Source of the DNA: Liopterus haemorrhoidalis
Lineage: Eukaryota > Arthropoda > Insecta > Coleoptera > Dytiscidae
DNA: 64,000 nucleotides
Assembly (NCBI GenBank): GCA_963971575.1
Contig: OZ020625.1
Coordinates: forward strand, 13,245,646-13,309,645
Direction: 5' to 3'
Notes under the pieces: model-generated
The model's input: the letters and a program-made list of their open reading frames with translations, nothing else
What the model was told of the DNA's origin: nothing
The model's database searches: none
Position numbers and translations under genes: made by a program
In this document: piece by piece, positions 12,227 through 23,330 of the stretch
Numbering within the stretch: the stretch's first letter is position 1
Layout: each line of letters opens with the position of its first letter

Positions 12227-13604
12227 TTACCTGACCAAATGGTTACCTGACCAAATGGTTACCTAACCAAATGGTAAGCTGACCAAATGGTTCCTTGACC
12301 AAATGATTACCTGACTAAATGGTTACCTGACTAATGGTTACCTGACTAAATGGTTACTTGACCAAATGGTTAACTGACCAAATGGTTAGCTGACCAAATG
12401 GTTACCTGACTAAATGGTTTACCTGACTTAATGGTTACCTGACCAAATGGTTACCTGACCAAATGGTAAGCTGACCAAATGGTTCCTTGACCAAATAGTT
12501 ACCTGACCAAATGGTTAGCTGACCAAATGGTTCCTTGACCAAATGGTAACCTGACTAAATGGTTACCTGACTTAATGGTTACCTGACTAAATGGTTACCT
12601 GACCAAATGGTTCCTTCACCAAAGTGTTACCTGACTAAATGGTTACCTGACTAAATGGTTACCTGACCAAATGGTTAACTAACCAAATGGTAAGCTGACC
12701 AAATGGTTACCTGACCAGATGGTTAGCTGACCAAATGGTTAGCTGACCAAATGGTATTAGACCAAATGGTTCCTTGACTAAATGGTTACCTAACCAAATT
12801 GTTACCTGACCAAATGGTTAGCTGACCAAATGGTTCCTTAACCAAATGGTTAACTGACCAAATGGTTAGCTGACCAAATGGTAAGCTGACCAAATGGTTA
12901 GCTGACCAAATGGTTCCTTGACCAAATGTTACCTGACTAAATGGTTACTTGACGAAATCGTTAACTGACCAAATGGTTAGCTGAACCAATGGTTACCTGA
13001 ACAAATGGTTAGCTGACCAAATGGTTCCTTGACCAAATGGTTACCTGACCAAATGGTTACCTGACTAAATGGTTACCTGACTTAATAATTACCTGATTAA
13101 ATGGTTATCTGACCAAATGGTTAACTGACCAAATGGTTAGCTGACAAAATGGTTAACTGAACCAATGGTTAACTGACCAAATGGTTACCTGACTAAATGG
13201 TTACTTGACCAAATGGTTAGCTGACCAAATGGTTAGCTGACCAAATGGTTAACTGACCAAATGGTTAACTGACCAAATGGTTAGCTGACAAAATGGTTAA
13301 CTGACCAAATGGTTAGCTGACCAAATGGTTAACTGACCAAATGGTTAACTGAATCAATGGGCACCTGACCAAATGGTTAGTTGACCAAATGGTTAGCTGA
13401 CCAAATAGTTAGCTGACCAAATGGTTAACTGAACCAATGGGCACCTGACCAAATGGTTAGTTGACCAAATGGTTAGTTGACCAAATGGTTAGCTGACCAA
13501 ATAGTTAGCTGACCAAATGGTTAACTGACCAAATGGTTAACTGACCAAATGGTTAGCTGACCAAATGGTTACCTGACCAAATGGTTAGCTGACCAAATGG
13601 TTAC
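12225..13604. repeat. 16-bp minisatellite, about 86 copies
   Basis: The unit is ATGGTTACCTGACCAA with variants at a few fixed places (ACCTGACC, AGCTGACC, AACTGACC, CCTTGACC, ACCTGACT). It starts directly against the Copia RT codons and ends at GGTTACATTTCTCG. Variants cluster: ACCTGACT/CCTTGACC types dominate the left half and AGCTGACC/AACTGACC types the right, so the array grew by local duplication. A frame through it is periodic and not a gene. Confidence 0.97.
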
Positions 13605-13611
13605 ATTTCTC

Positions 13612-13870
13612 GATAATAATAATAATAATAATAAACCCATTTATTATAATTCATTGAAACATACATGAAAAGAAAAAGGTACAAAGTACAAGTGAATATA
13701 ACAAATGTATCAATACAACAAAGTAAATATTACAGTATTAATATGTAGATGACATGCATATATATAAAGAAATTATTACTAAGTTTCGATGAAACTTGTC
13801 GTAATATTATTAAGTATAATCGATAGTAAATGTAATTACAATTGTCAAATTATAACGTGATATAACGTAA
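13612..13870 (-). mobile_element. Possible LINE 3' tail ending in (TAA)n
   Basis: Read on the minus strand, the text runs through ATTATAATAAATGGGTTT into (ATT)n at 13612-13633. This is the look of a non-LTR retrotransposon 3' end with a trinucleotide tail. No reverse transcriptase is attached, so the boundary at 13870 is only a guess. Confidence 0.4.
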
Positions 13871-14152
13871 GAACGCACTAAGAAAGGATTTTTCGACCCA
13901 TATGAGGTGAAAAGGAGTCAAATATATTTTTCACGGATTCCTCAGTATCTCTTAGGAACAGATGAGATATCGACTAGGTTTTTGCTTATAAAAGTTACCC
14001 GTGCCAATGTTTAGAAACAAACTACTAATTTTATTTGTAATTAGTATGAACATCTAACGGGGTGAATCTACACCTGAGGAGAGAGTCAGCAATGTGATCT
14101 ATAAAGAACTATGACTTATTATAATTGCACGATGATGGCAAACCGTCAATAA

Positions 14153-14180
14153 CCGTAGCGAAGCACGGGTACTCAGCTAG
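14153..14180 (+). other. Helitron-like 3' terminus
   Basis: CCGTAGCGAAGCACGG can fold with CCGT pairing ACGG and GC pairing GC around a GAA loop. Eleven bases on, the text reads CAGCTAG followed by T. A short GC-rich hairpin just before CTRR-T is the Helitron 3' signature. No Rep/helicase gene and no certain 5' TC end was found; the 16-bp array upstream may lie inside the element. Confidence 0.45.
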
Positions 14181-15246
14181 TATTTTTATATTAGGTCACA
14201 AACATGAGTGTCCTTTTTTTTGCAAGAGATTTGAATATCCTTTTCTTTTGTTACAGGTGAAGGCAGTATCATTATGAACCAATTTTCAGAGAATAAACTA
14301 CTAGTTTAACATTTTTTTTGTTATATATGTGTCATAATAGACTATTATATTTTTGCTTATGCAAAACCCGAAGTGATGGTTATTTGTGTTCTAATATCTT
14401 AATTTTCATGGATAAAAGTTTTTTTTTACTAAAATATGTCTTTTATGTACTCATAAATTCATCAAAAAAATCACAAAATACATTTATGTTATTTTAACAA
14501 CTAATTAAAAATTGGGTCACTTTTGACCCCACGATAGTAGTTATGATAGTGTAAATGAACGATAGTAGTACAAGGTTAAGTATATATTTTTTCCCTGTAT
14601 ATTTTTTTTTTTTTTGTAGTAAATAATAATAAAAAATTATTTTTCAATCAGTTTTTTTTCTTTGTTTTTTTTTGCTTTTCACTTTTTATTTTGATCAATT
14701 TGACATATAAATATAAATCAACTGAAAAAATCTGAACACATTTTTTATGGGGGTGCGGGAGCTTATTTTCACATTCAAGGAGTCAGTCTGAAGCCAACAG
14801 CCGTAGCCAGTAGTCGCAAACGCACACATGTTATACAGAAGGCCCAGGGCGCGCGCCCGGTTCGCCCGCCGTTAAATCCGCCTCTGAGAGTTGTAAGTAA
14901 AATGGAAGTTATGTGAGAAACAGTGAGTAAAAAGTGGAGAGAAAGTAATAAAAGTGGAGAAAGAACAATTAAATTGGAAAATATGAAGTAAATGAACAAA
15001 AGAAATATAAACAGAGGAGAAAACAGTAAAGTGTAATCGTTAAGCGCTAAAGTAAAACAATAATAAAGAAGTGAAGTGTACAAAGAATTAAAGAAAACAT
15101 AAGATAAATTAAAAACGCAACGTAAACGTTTGAATCGTGAACAGTTTCCCGCCTGCCTGCGACCTTGAACGGCAGACAGCCAACAAGCGATAACGCACAC
15201 CTGCATGTCATAAACAACAGCCGGTTTGCAATAACAATTCGGTAGT
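14181..15246. other. Unassigned AT-rich stretch with an hAT end fragment
   Basis: 14181-14750 is AT-rich and shows no gene. At 14873-14886 TTAAATCCGCCTCTG is, on the minus strand, the hAT MITE end CAGAGGCGGATTTAA, and the GC-rich text before it (GGGCGCGCGCCC) fits such a MITE; the other end was not found. 14887-15246 is purine-rich on the plus strand and has a minus-strand open frame of low complexity that I do not accept as a gene. Confidence 0.5.
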
Positions 15247-15965
15247 TTTAGGGTTTTGTAGGTATGACCAAAAAACCCTTATACCATCATTTTGTCGTCT
15301 GTCTGTCTGTCAGTTCGGTAAAAATTGTAGCCAAACTGCTAAACCTAGAGAGTTGAAATTTGGCATGCTTATACAACCCTTTGACTCGCACATAGGAAAA
15401 ATACTAAAACATCTAAAAATCATATCGCCCTAAAAATATATTTGTGCTCATCGAAAAAAAAAAATATATTTTTTTTTAAATTCTGAGTAGGGTATCAAAT
15501 GAAAGCCCTTAGTACGTGGATTAACGGTCAAAATTTTATTTTTGCAAAATTTACTCGTGTCAATTTTAAGATTTTTGTGAATATTTCACAACAAAAATAT
15601 TTCGAAAAAATTTATTGAACAAAAGTTGCTATAAAAGCAATAATTAATATATTTTATTTGAGACGTTTTTCGATAAAACGAAAAATTTCGAATAATTTCT
15701 GTAAAATTTTTCGAAATTTTTTCCAAGTCTCTATTTTTTCATACTTATATGTAACGTTTGCATGGTCATGATAAATAATATCTCTGTTAGAAAATATTAG
15801 GCCAAGTTATTTCTACTCTACTGCTAGAATATAATTTATATCAGTACTTTATGATAGCGGTCGGTCCTGTGGTGGCCACAGCTGATTTCTTTTGTTTTTT
15901 TTTTGCATTTTTATTTTGTTTAAATTATTTTGTCAAAATTCTAGTTATATTTTGGTAAATGTTCA
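15247..15965 (+). repeat. GTAGGTATGACC repeat family, copy with replaced middle
   Basis: It starts TTAGGGTTTTGTAGGTATGACC, then (GTCT)n at 15298-15312 and GTTGAAATTTGGCATGC, the same order as the copy at 29594. It stops matching near 15547 and matches again at 15888-15965 (AAATTATTTTGTCAAAATTC, shared with 30288). The stretch between belongs to another repeat, and the tRNA-like module seen in other copies is absent. Confidence 0.7.
15548..15886 (+). repeat. GGCCACAGCTGAT repeat family, copy 1
   Basis: From ACTCGTGTCAATTTTAAG to GTGGCCACAGCTGATT. The same text occurs inverted at 47625-47930 and partly at 49201-49440. All share TTCGAAAAAATTTATTGAAC-like and GTAACGTTTGCATGGTCATG-like strings. 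Non-coding, class unknown. Confidence 0.75.
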
Positions 15966-16349
15966 GGATATTTTTGCAAAGTTTGTAGGTTAACACGTAG
16001 AAATTTTGCTCCGTGTTAAGAGTGAAATTTTGATAGTTTTATGTTGAATCTATTTTGTGAAGTTCTCATAGATCTGTGCAATATTTTTTAGTGTTTGTTT
16101 TTCTCTTCTTATGTCAGAAGAAGGGAATTGCATTAGTGAAATATTACATTTTATTCGTTCAAATTTCTAATATACATTATTTTGAAATTTAACTGTGTTA
16201 AAAGTGGTCCAAACCTGTGCGAACATAATTATAGTTGCTTGACGCTCTTTACTGCCCCTGATTAAGTGGCATATGCAATTTGCATTACTTAGGTGCTGTA
16301 AAAGTGGCCAAGATCAGTTCTTACAGGGGTTTATTTACAATTAGCACCG

Positions 16350-17243
16350 GTGTCAAATATATGCTCCGATTGTGGTGGAAAGGTCAGCGCTAGGGCGCCA
16401 GGTGTCCTTTGTTCGGGCTCTTGTGGACATTATTACCACGGAAAGTGTGTTCGTCTGTCAGCTGAAACTCTAAAACTCCTTAACGGGATTAAAGGAGCGC
16501 AATGGATCTGTAACGATTGCCAGTCTGCAGACGCCAATAAATCAATAATTATTGATAACGAAGAACTTTCTGGAAATCTTAATCATCCAGCTGTTGTCCA
16601 AGCCATCGAAAATATTAGGATTGATTTGAACAATAAATACGAAGAGCTAAAAGTATTAATTATTGAAAAAAACACCATAATTGAAAATCTTACGACTGAA
16701 AATATAGCACTTAAAAAGGAAGTAGCGGATTTAGGCTCTAGACTAGATAATCTGGATCAGTACTCTAGAAGAAACAATCTGGAGATTCAAGGGGTCCCGG
16801 AAAAGAAGAACGAAAATCAGTTAGATGTCATTCAGCATATTGGAGCATTCATTGAATGTCCATTGTCCCCCAATGATATTGATGCTATCCACAGAGTTCC
16901 ATTTTTTAATAAAAACAAACAGGGTCCTAGAAATATTATAATAAAACTAAAATCTAGATTATTTAAGCAAAGATTTTTAGCGTGCTCCAAAACAGTAATT
17001 GAAAAGAATAGAACATCTGGTAAACAATTAAGTATTAATGTTCCTACGATTTCATCTGGTCTGTATGTGAACGAGCATTTGACAAATAAAAACAAACTTT
17101 TACTAAATAAGGCGAAATTGTTTGGTAGGGAGAATAATATTGAGTATATTTGGGTTCAGGATTGTAAGATTCTGGCGCGTAAAAATTCAAACTCGCGAAT
17201 TTTTCAAATACATACCGAAGATTGTTTAGCCAAATTAAATTAA
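16350..17243 (+). CDS. LINE ORF1 protein: PHD finger, coiled coil, FP-like domain
   Basis: 297 residues. Residues about 4-57 form a PHD-type zinc finger (CSDCGG, CGHYYHGKCV, WICNDC). Residues about 85-140 are a coiled coil rich in E, N, L and K. The rest, from QYSRRNNLEIQGVPE through IDAIHRVPF to VNEHLTNKNKLLLNKAK, is the RNA-binding FP-C/transposase-22-like domain known from LINE ORF1 proteins. Such proteins bind element RNA as a trimer. The frame is whole, but it opens on GTG with no ATG in frame back to a stop at 16299, so the true start is lost or is an upstream exon. ORF2 starts 74 bases downstream. Confidence 0.85.
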   Translation: MSNICSDCGGKVSARAPGVLCSGSCGHYYHGKCVRLSAETLKLLNGIKGAQWICNDCQSADANKSIIIDNEELSGNLNHPAVVQAIENIRIDLNNKYEELKVLIIEKNTIIENLTTENIALKKEVADLGSRLDNLDQYSRRNNLEIQGVPEKKNENQLDVIQHIGAFIECPLSPNDIDAIHRVPFFNKNKQGPRNIIIKLKSRLFKQRFLACSKTVIEKNRTSGKQLSINVPTISSGLYVNEHLTNKNKLLLNKAKLFGRENNIEYIWVQDCKILARKNSNSRIFQIHTEDCLAKLN

Positions 17244-17317
17244 ATTAAAACCTCTTATTTTTCTCTCTATTAACTGTCTCGTTGCATTACCATTAGATTT
17301 CATAATATACTGATTAT

Positions 17318-17866
17318 ATGTTAGATGTGAACTCACTGAAAATATATTACCAAAATGTTCGTGGATTACGCACAAAAGTTACTAATTTTTTCCAAGCTTC
17401 TTCTGTACCTGATTACCACATTATTTGTCTTACTGAAACTTGGTTGAACGGTAATATTGGTAGTCATGAACTATTTAGTAATAATTTCCAAGTGTTTAGG
17501 CGCGATAGGAATAGGCATACTTCCCATAAGTCAGACGGCGAAGGCTCTCTTATTGCAATCAGCTCATTTTTACAAGTTGTTGAGCGGCCTGACTGGCAAA
17601 CTAACGTTTTGGAAGAAGTATGGATATCCATTGCTCTGCCAAATGGTAAAAATAAAATTCATATATGTTGTGTCTACATACCAGACCATATTGATATCTG
17701 TAAACTTAATGTATTCACTGAAAATGTAACCAAAATTATCAATGACAATCTCCAGGATTCTGTTATTATAGTAGGTGATTTTAATTTAGCTAATATTGTA
17801 TGGTCACGTGACGAATACTTTAACTTTCTGACGCCTTCATTACCCTCTGACAAAAAATCATCACTA
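17318..17866 (+). pseudogene. LINE ORF2, endonuclease domain only, truncated
   Basis: ATG at 17318 opens LKIYYQNVRGLRTKV, the start of an apurinic/apyrimidinic-type endonuclease (Asn in YYQNVRG). Further motifs are CLTETWLN with the catalytic Glu, IALPNGKNKIHICCVYIPD, and VIIVGDFNLANIVW with Asp-Asn. The domain normally ends with an SDH motif, which is not reached. After KKSS the frame runs into the TA tract and codes only repeated Y and I. The reverse transcriptase is absent. In intact elements this enzyme nicks target DNA to prime reverse transcription. Confidence 0.87.
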
Positions 17867-17922
17867 TACATATTTGTATTTATATATATATGTATATATA
17901 TGTATGTATATACATACATATG

Positions 17923-17960
<38 letters not shown>
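17867..17960. repeat. TATG/TA simple repeat, left part
   Basis: A mixture of TATGTATA and (TA)n. The tract continues as (TA)n at 20656 after the inserted LTR element, so it was one tract before insertion. Confidence 0.95.
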
Positions 17961-17964
<4 letters not shown>

Positions 17965-18134
17965 AGAACGCTTTATAGCGTTTATGATAATATCAATTAA
18001 AACACACAAATCCAAGCACATATAAGCGTTTATTACTACGTCTATTTACAATCTGTCACATATATGTTATTATGTTATGGTTACTAACGCAACATATTAC
18101 AAAGGAGGTCCAAGAACTAGTTTTGACCCTAACA
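17961..18134 (-). repeat. 3' LTR of the non-autonomous Copia-type element
   Basis: Bounded TGTTAGAACG to GACCCTAACA on the plus strand, 174 bp, and repeated at 20482-20655 with no difference that I could see. A further LTR start copy (CACGGCCGTCCTG and CTAACA) lies near 18205-18225, a partial duplication of the LTR junction. Confidence 0.92.
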
Positions 18135-18299
18135 CGGCCGTCCTGATCTTGCCGCGTCCTCGCGGCTTCATCTAAATTTAACTGAAAATAAAACAATTTA
18201 TTATCCTAACACGGCCGTCCTGCTCCTGCCACGTCCTCGCAGCATCTTCAGAATTTAATAACTGCAAAACAAAACAGAGTAAACGAAAACATAATGTTT

Positions 18300-18790
18300 G
18301 TTTTGCCCGTCTCCTTGAGGTTCCTGACCATCCAGAGTTTCACTGAACTCCTTGAGGTCCTTGAACATTCAGCGTCGAACAAAACAAACACATCTCCTTG
18401 AGGTCCCTGACCATCCAGAGTTCCTCTGAACTCCTTGAGGTCCCTGACCATCCAGAGTCAACAAAACAAACACGACCATTTTAGGTCCAACAATTCCTTG
18501 AGGTCCCTGACCATTCAGAGTTCCTCTGAACTCCTTGAGGTCCCTGACCATCCAGAGTCAAACAAAACAAACACATCTCCTTGAGGTCCCTGACCATCCA
18601 GAGTTCCTCTGAACTCCTTGAGGTCCCTGACCATCCAGAGTCAACAAAACAAACACGACCATTTTAGGTCCAACAACTCCTTGAGGTCCCTGACCATCCA
18701 GAGTTCCTCTGAACTCCTTGAGGTGCCTGACCATCCAGAGTCAAACAAAACAAACACATCTCCTTGAGGTCCCTGACCATCTGGAGCCAA
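18300..18790. repeat. Tandem repeat inside the non-autonomous Copia element
   Basis: Units contain TCCTTGAGGTCCCTGACCAT and CCAGAG, alternating with CAAAACAAACACATCT or CAAAACAAACACGACC. The basic step is about 35-45 bp and the larger unit about 190 bp. Frames through it such as VRDLKEFRGTLDGQ are repetitive and not genes. Confidence 0.9.
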
Positions 18791-20465
18791 CAAAACAAAA
18801 ACGACCAGTGTGTCTTGCAGTACTCAACAAGCTATCAATTCTCAAATCAAATATCAATCAGTTCATTTCATTACAGGTTGTCTACAGTACCCAACAAGCT
18901 CAGTGACTGTCGCTGCTTCCTACTCAGTACCTTATTATCCCACACGCAACGTGCCTTCTCATTTAATCAAAGCAATAATATATCTCTTACCACTTTAATC
19001 ATCGTCACTTTTAATCATCATCATCTAACTAGTTACCTTCGTACTATTTGTCTGTCAATAGACAAACGCTCGTCCATTCTGACATTTTTTTATTATTATT
19101 TCTCTTCAGATCATTACATTTGCCATTTCAAGTAAATTACACCTTGATCTGTTATCAATCGCATTGGTAAAACAAGTAAAATTAAGCAGAACCCTACGGT
19201 TCCCACTGTTTTAGTCCTGGTTGAAGATCTCCAAAGAACAAAGAATACATTAAATGAATTTATCTCCCGCCTCTAAAATATGTTCTAAACCTGCAATAGC
19301 TGTAACAAAAGATCTGTGCAAGCAATGTGCACAGTATTACATCGTTCACATTTAGTATTACATAGCATGTGCATCAATTGTAAAAATGTCATTTATATTA
19401 GCACATTCGTCCAATATGTACCATTAGTACAGACCTAAGAGCAAGACATCTTTGACACCTTACAAGACAACTTTGACACCTTTCGGCTGTCAATTTTTGT
19501 CTGTGTTTCCACAATTACCACATCAGTTAAAAACTTAACTTAGTACTTTTGTATTATTGAACTTGGGAGAACTAAAATTTTTACGTTCATTTTGATTTAA
19601 TTTTTTTTTAAAATTTGCATTTCTGTTAAAGCTAGTTTTCTGAAATTATAAAATCTTTTCTTTTTAGCATACTTATAATAATAATAAAATTGTTCGATTT
19701 GGGTATTTAAAATGTCACTACCAGTGATTTTTCGAATACTTGCAGGTTTCAATATATTTCGTAAAGAAATAACACACTTTTATTGAGACCATAATTCTGT
19801 AATTCATTAATGCAAAATTTATAAAAATTACACAAAAAACTTGGTAAAACTTGTCAAAATAAAAATGACAACTACTATTATCTGTCATTTGTCATCTGTC
19901 ATCTGCCAATGCAAAATATAATCTTATCTAATATGATTCCATACAAGGAATATAATTAATAAAAACTCCAACAAAAATTCTTTGAATTACCTTGTTAAGT
20001 CTTTATCCAAAATTTCTAAATTATCAAGAACAAATTATAAATACCATACCTCATTATTCTCTTATAATTTGGCGTCCAATATCTATACTACCTTTAGCTT
20101 ATTCTTTATTTAACCTTTGCAATGTTATCGAAAAATTTATTTGCATCTTGTAGTGTTTTCCAGTCCTTGCTATTAGGTTTAATGTACTTTATCCAAATTC
20201 ATTCTAGAACATTACAACTTCTACGTATCACTGTAGCTCACCATAATATGGGTACGCAATGTTTTGGGGTTAATTATTTTTTACAGTTTAATTATAATAT
20301 AGCACTTGTGTTTTCCATTTTCAAAACTCTTGTCAGCCAATTTTGACATTTCAATTTATTTTCTGTCAATCTTTCTGTCATTTTTTTGTTTTTTTCATTT
20401 TAATCATTTTCAAAATATTTTATGTATGGAACAACAAATACTGGCCAAAATTAGTTATAGGTGTA

Positions 20466-20481
20466 GGCATCCCACTTCTGA
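20466..20481 (-). other. Primer-binding site of the non-autonomous Copia element
   Basis: Minus strand TCAGAAGTGGGATGCC directly follows the LTR end CTAACA. The string TCAGAAGTGGGAT resembles the complement of leucine tRNA 3' ends, where it is followed by TCGAACCC; the exact tRNA cannot be proved here. Confidence 0.6.
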
Positions 20482-21022
<541 letters not shown>

Positions 21023-21527
21023 AGAGATTCCAGTGAACTGCGGTGGTCACCTTGTTGTGCCGCAAAAGGCAGTCTGTCTGGGCGATTTTTTTGCAGCAAC
21101 AAATAAGGTGTTCTACTGTCTTATCAGCTTCCTTGCATAGTCGGCATTTACTATCCTTCTGGGTCTTGTGAATTTTTGCTTTCATTGCATTCGTGGAGAG
21201 TGCTTGCTCTTGTGCTGCAAGTATGAGGCCTTCCGTTTCTTTCTTGAGCGTGCCTTTCTTCAACCACTGCCAAGTTTTCTTTTCATCTACTTTTCTTATT
21301 ATTATTATTATTTTGGGGTTTGTCAGGTCTTGACAAGCGTCCACTAACCTCAAACTTCAGCAACCTTTTGAGCCGCGTCATACTAGAGACTAGTGGAGCT
21401 AAATACACACGACTGCATCCCAAACCCTGGCGATATGCAAGCCGCGGAAAATTACGCCAGATCCAGTGCCCGCACAATGCATAGTGACCCAAGCAGCACT
21501 GCTTTCTGCATCCTGCAGATCAATTAT
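21023..21527 (-). mobile_element. R4/Dong-like LINE: pol C-terminus joined to a second copy's 3' tail
   Basis: Minus-strand 21300-21030 encodes KKTWQWLKKGTLKKETEG, then CRLCKEADKTVEHLICC and HNKVTTAVHWNL. This is the CCHC-type C-terminal segment found in R4/Dong-like non-LTR polymerases; the clade is from memory of the pattern and uncertain. Higher in coordinate, 21527-21322 reads as an untranslated 3' end closing with CCCCAAAATAATAATAATAA. The coding piece therefore lies downstream of another copy's TAA tail, so two 5'-truncated copies appear joined at TAA repeats. Confidence 0.7.
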
Positions 21528-21556
21528 TATTATTGTTATTATTATTATTATTATAA
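21528..21556. repeat. (ATT)n trinucleotide repeat
   Basis: ATTATTATTGTTATTATTATT bounding the LINE tails; the likely target type for TAA-seeking LINEs. Confidence 0.85.
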
Positions 21557-21568
21557 CAATAATTTTAA

Positions 21569-21675
21569 TTTTTTCAGCTTTGCTACAAATTGTATCAATG
21601 GTAACCTCAGTGATAGGGATAGCAATCACAAATTTGGCTCACTATCGTGCAGAAAAACTTTCAGAAAGATAAACA
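21569..21675 (+). other. Possible lone coding exon (hydrophobic C-terminus)
   Basis: TTTTTTCAG at about 21561-21569 looks like a 3' splice site. After it about 30 codons read LQIVSMVTSVIGIAITNLAH and then YRAEKLSER and a stop: one membrane-like segment followed by a charged tail. I do not recognise the protein and no upstream exon was found. It could equally be a decayed gene piece or chance. Confidence 0.25.
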
Positions 21676-21954
21676 GTTAGCTTATTTGGGCTCTGTCTTT
21701 ACACATTTGGAAGAACTGTACCCTTTGCATTTTGAAAAGAAATTAATTATAGATCCAAACAAAATGATAACAATGCCTCATTTAATCTTTAAAAGTTAGT
21801 AGATATCAATATCTAGTTCCACTATATATATATATATATATATATAATCTTTGTAATAAGTAACTAACAGGGAAAGTTCATTTTTTATGTTGCATATTTA
21901 TACGGATACCTCAACGTCGGTTTACACCACAAGGCACCAAAACCATCAGATCTA
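21676..21954. other. Unassigned stretch, includes (TA)n and a repeat piece
   Basis: Holds (TA)n at 21821-21845. 21855-21945 (CGGATACCTCAACGTCGGTT, TACACCAC) recurs inverted at about 45003-45110, so it is an unnamed repeat. No gene accepted. Confidence 0.5.
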
Positions 21955-22324
21955 TAGGCTATTTCAAACGATTAGGCGGAACTAGATTTTTCAATCTAGT
22001 TACTTTCATCGTTTGAATCGTTCTTTTTGGCCGTTTTATTTAACCTTTGTAAATCATACTTACAATAAGCATTTTTTGGTTAAGGTTAATATCATTTTAA
22101 AATGTCATTTTCTTTATATTTTGATTTTTTATGTCATACTTAATACAAATTTCCCATTTATTTATTTTTTTGTTATTAAAATATTTGTGAAAATTACTTT
22201 ATTTTTGACATAAGTAATTCGTTTCCATGGTTAACATTAAATAACCCAAGCAAGGTCCCTTTTCGAGACAACCTAAAAGAACGAAATTACCATTTAGTTC
22301 CGCCTAAACGTTTGGAATAGCCTG
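21955..22324. mobile_element. TA-flanked MITE, GGCGGAACTA family, copy 1
   Basis: Inverted ends TAGGCTATTTCAAACGATTA and the complement of CGTTTGGAATAGCCTG, both running into GGCGGAACTA. Flanked by TA. The interior (AATGTCATTTTCTTTATATT) is shared with the copies at 43843 and 44432 in inverse orientation. No coding capacity. Confidence 0.85.
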
Positions 22325-22348
22325 TAGCTACGTATTAAAAAAATTAAT

Positions 22349-22527
22349 GCCTGTTTCTTTGGTTTTGGCGGAACTAGATTTTCAATCCTATTGACTTTTA
22401 CAGATTAAGTGACGCTTTTGATAATTTTATTTAACAAAAGCATGCCTCAAACCATAAAAGTAGAGCTCATGACAACTTACTAAAATGAAAATTTCAGTTA
22501 GCTCCGCCTAAACGTTTGAAACAGCCC
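22349..22527. mobile_element. TA-type MITE, GGCGGAACTA family, shorter variant
   Basis: Left end CCTGTTTCTTTGG then GGCGGAACTAG; right end CTCCGCCTAAACGTTTGAA. Related variants lie at 45343-45512 and 61345-61493, sharing AAAATGATCAAA-like interior text. Confidence 0.7.
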
Positions 22528-22739
22528 ATACCATTTTATACTAATTTTTTCATAATATGTCACTTTTTCATTTTGGTTTGGAATAACCACGGAGCTCGTT
22601 ACAACTAGAGAAAATCAATATTCAGTGTAGTTCCGCTCAAATATAATAAACAGAGTATACAGAAAAAGATAAAATATGGGTAAAAAAGATCTTTACTGCC
22701 TCATCATATTGATCTGTTAATACAAGTAATATTAATTAA

Positions 22740-23330
22740 GGTGATCATTTTTTGTCAAATATAAAGCCAGGACATTTAAAATAGCCCAAGTACAGGCGCG
22801 TGCAATAGGAGAGGGGTCTTTGGGTCCTGACCCCCCCCCAGGACCTATAAATCATATACGTAAAGAGGCAATAATAAATTTTATATTATTTATCGGATAT
22901 TTTTTAGAAATAGACCCCCCTCTCAGTTCATTTTTCTAGGACCGCGCCTGCTCAGTCAGCATGAAGAAAAGCGGCTATCGTAGAATATACCTATATTAAA
23001 AAAATATTGCAGAGTAAGCTTAGGTTTTTTGCCTCTAAGTGAAAAAATAAAATGTACTTCTTTTATTTATATTGTAGTTTAAGAAAGTAATTTTGAAAAG
23101 GCCGCTACACTGCTGAGCCGTATTTTGTGTTTAAATTTACGCGCGTACCGAAAGATGGAACAATTACTCGATCTTTTGAAAAAATAATAATTTTGGATTC
23201 TATTTATACAATACAATACAATATTTATAAATTGGTTTACTATAACCAAATTGTTGTCTGCCATCTGAACCTAAAAATTTTTAAGTTGGCAATGAAAAGT
23301 AATAAGAGATGGAAGGTATAAAATTTATCA
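22740..23330. repeat. AAGGTGACC repeat family, copy without right end
   Basis: Starts AAGGTGATCATTTTTTGTC and shares CCAGGACATTTAAAATAGC, a C-rich tract near 22834, and CGATCTTTTGAAAAAATAAT with 45605-46259. The right end GGTCACCTT of that copy is missing here. Confidence 0.75.

Larger units (their letters stand above)
15966..17866 (+). mobile_element. LINE (CR1/Jockey-like), 5' half with ORF1 and start of ORF2
   Basis: A leader with GTGTTAAAAGTGG-like text repeated near 16013, 16195 and 16293 is followed by ORF1 (PHD finger, coiled coil, FP-like C-terminus) and an endonuclease-type ORF2. ORF2 is cut at about 17866 by a TATG/TA tract. The reverse transcriptase is absent, so the copy cannot move by itself. 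The 5' boundary is inferred from where the neighbouring repeat stops. Confidence 0.75.

Noticed and set aside
12225..13604. CRISPR-like array
   Set aside because: Units are directly adjacent with no unique spacers, in a eukaryotic retrotransposon context; it is a minisatellite.
14775..15206. 143-codon minus-strand frame
   Set aside because: Reads through a purine-rich stretch and an hAT end fragment; Leu/Phe/Ser-rich with no domain pattern.
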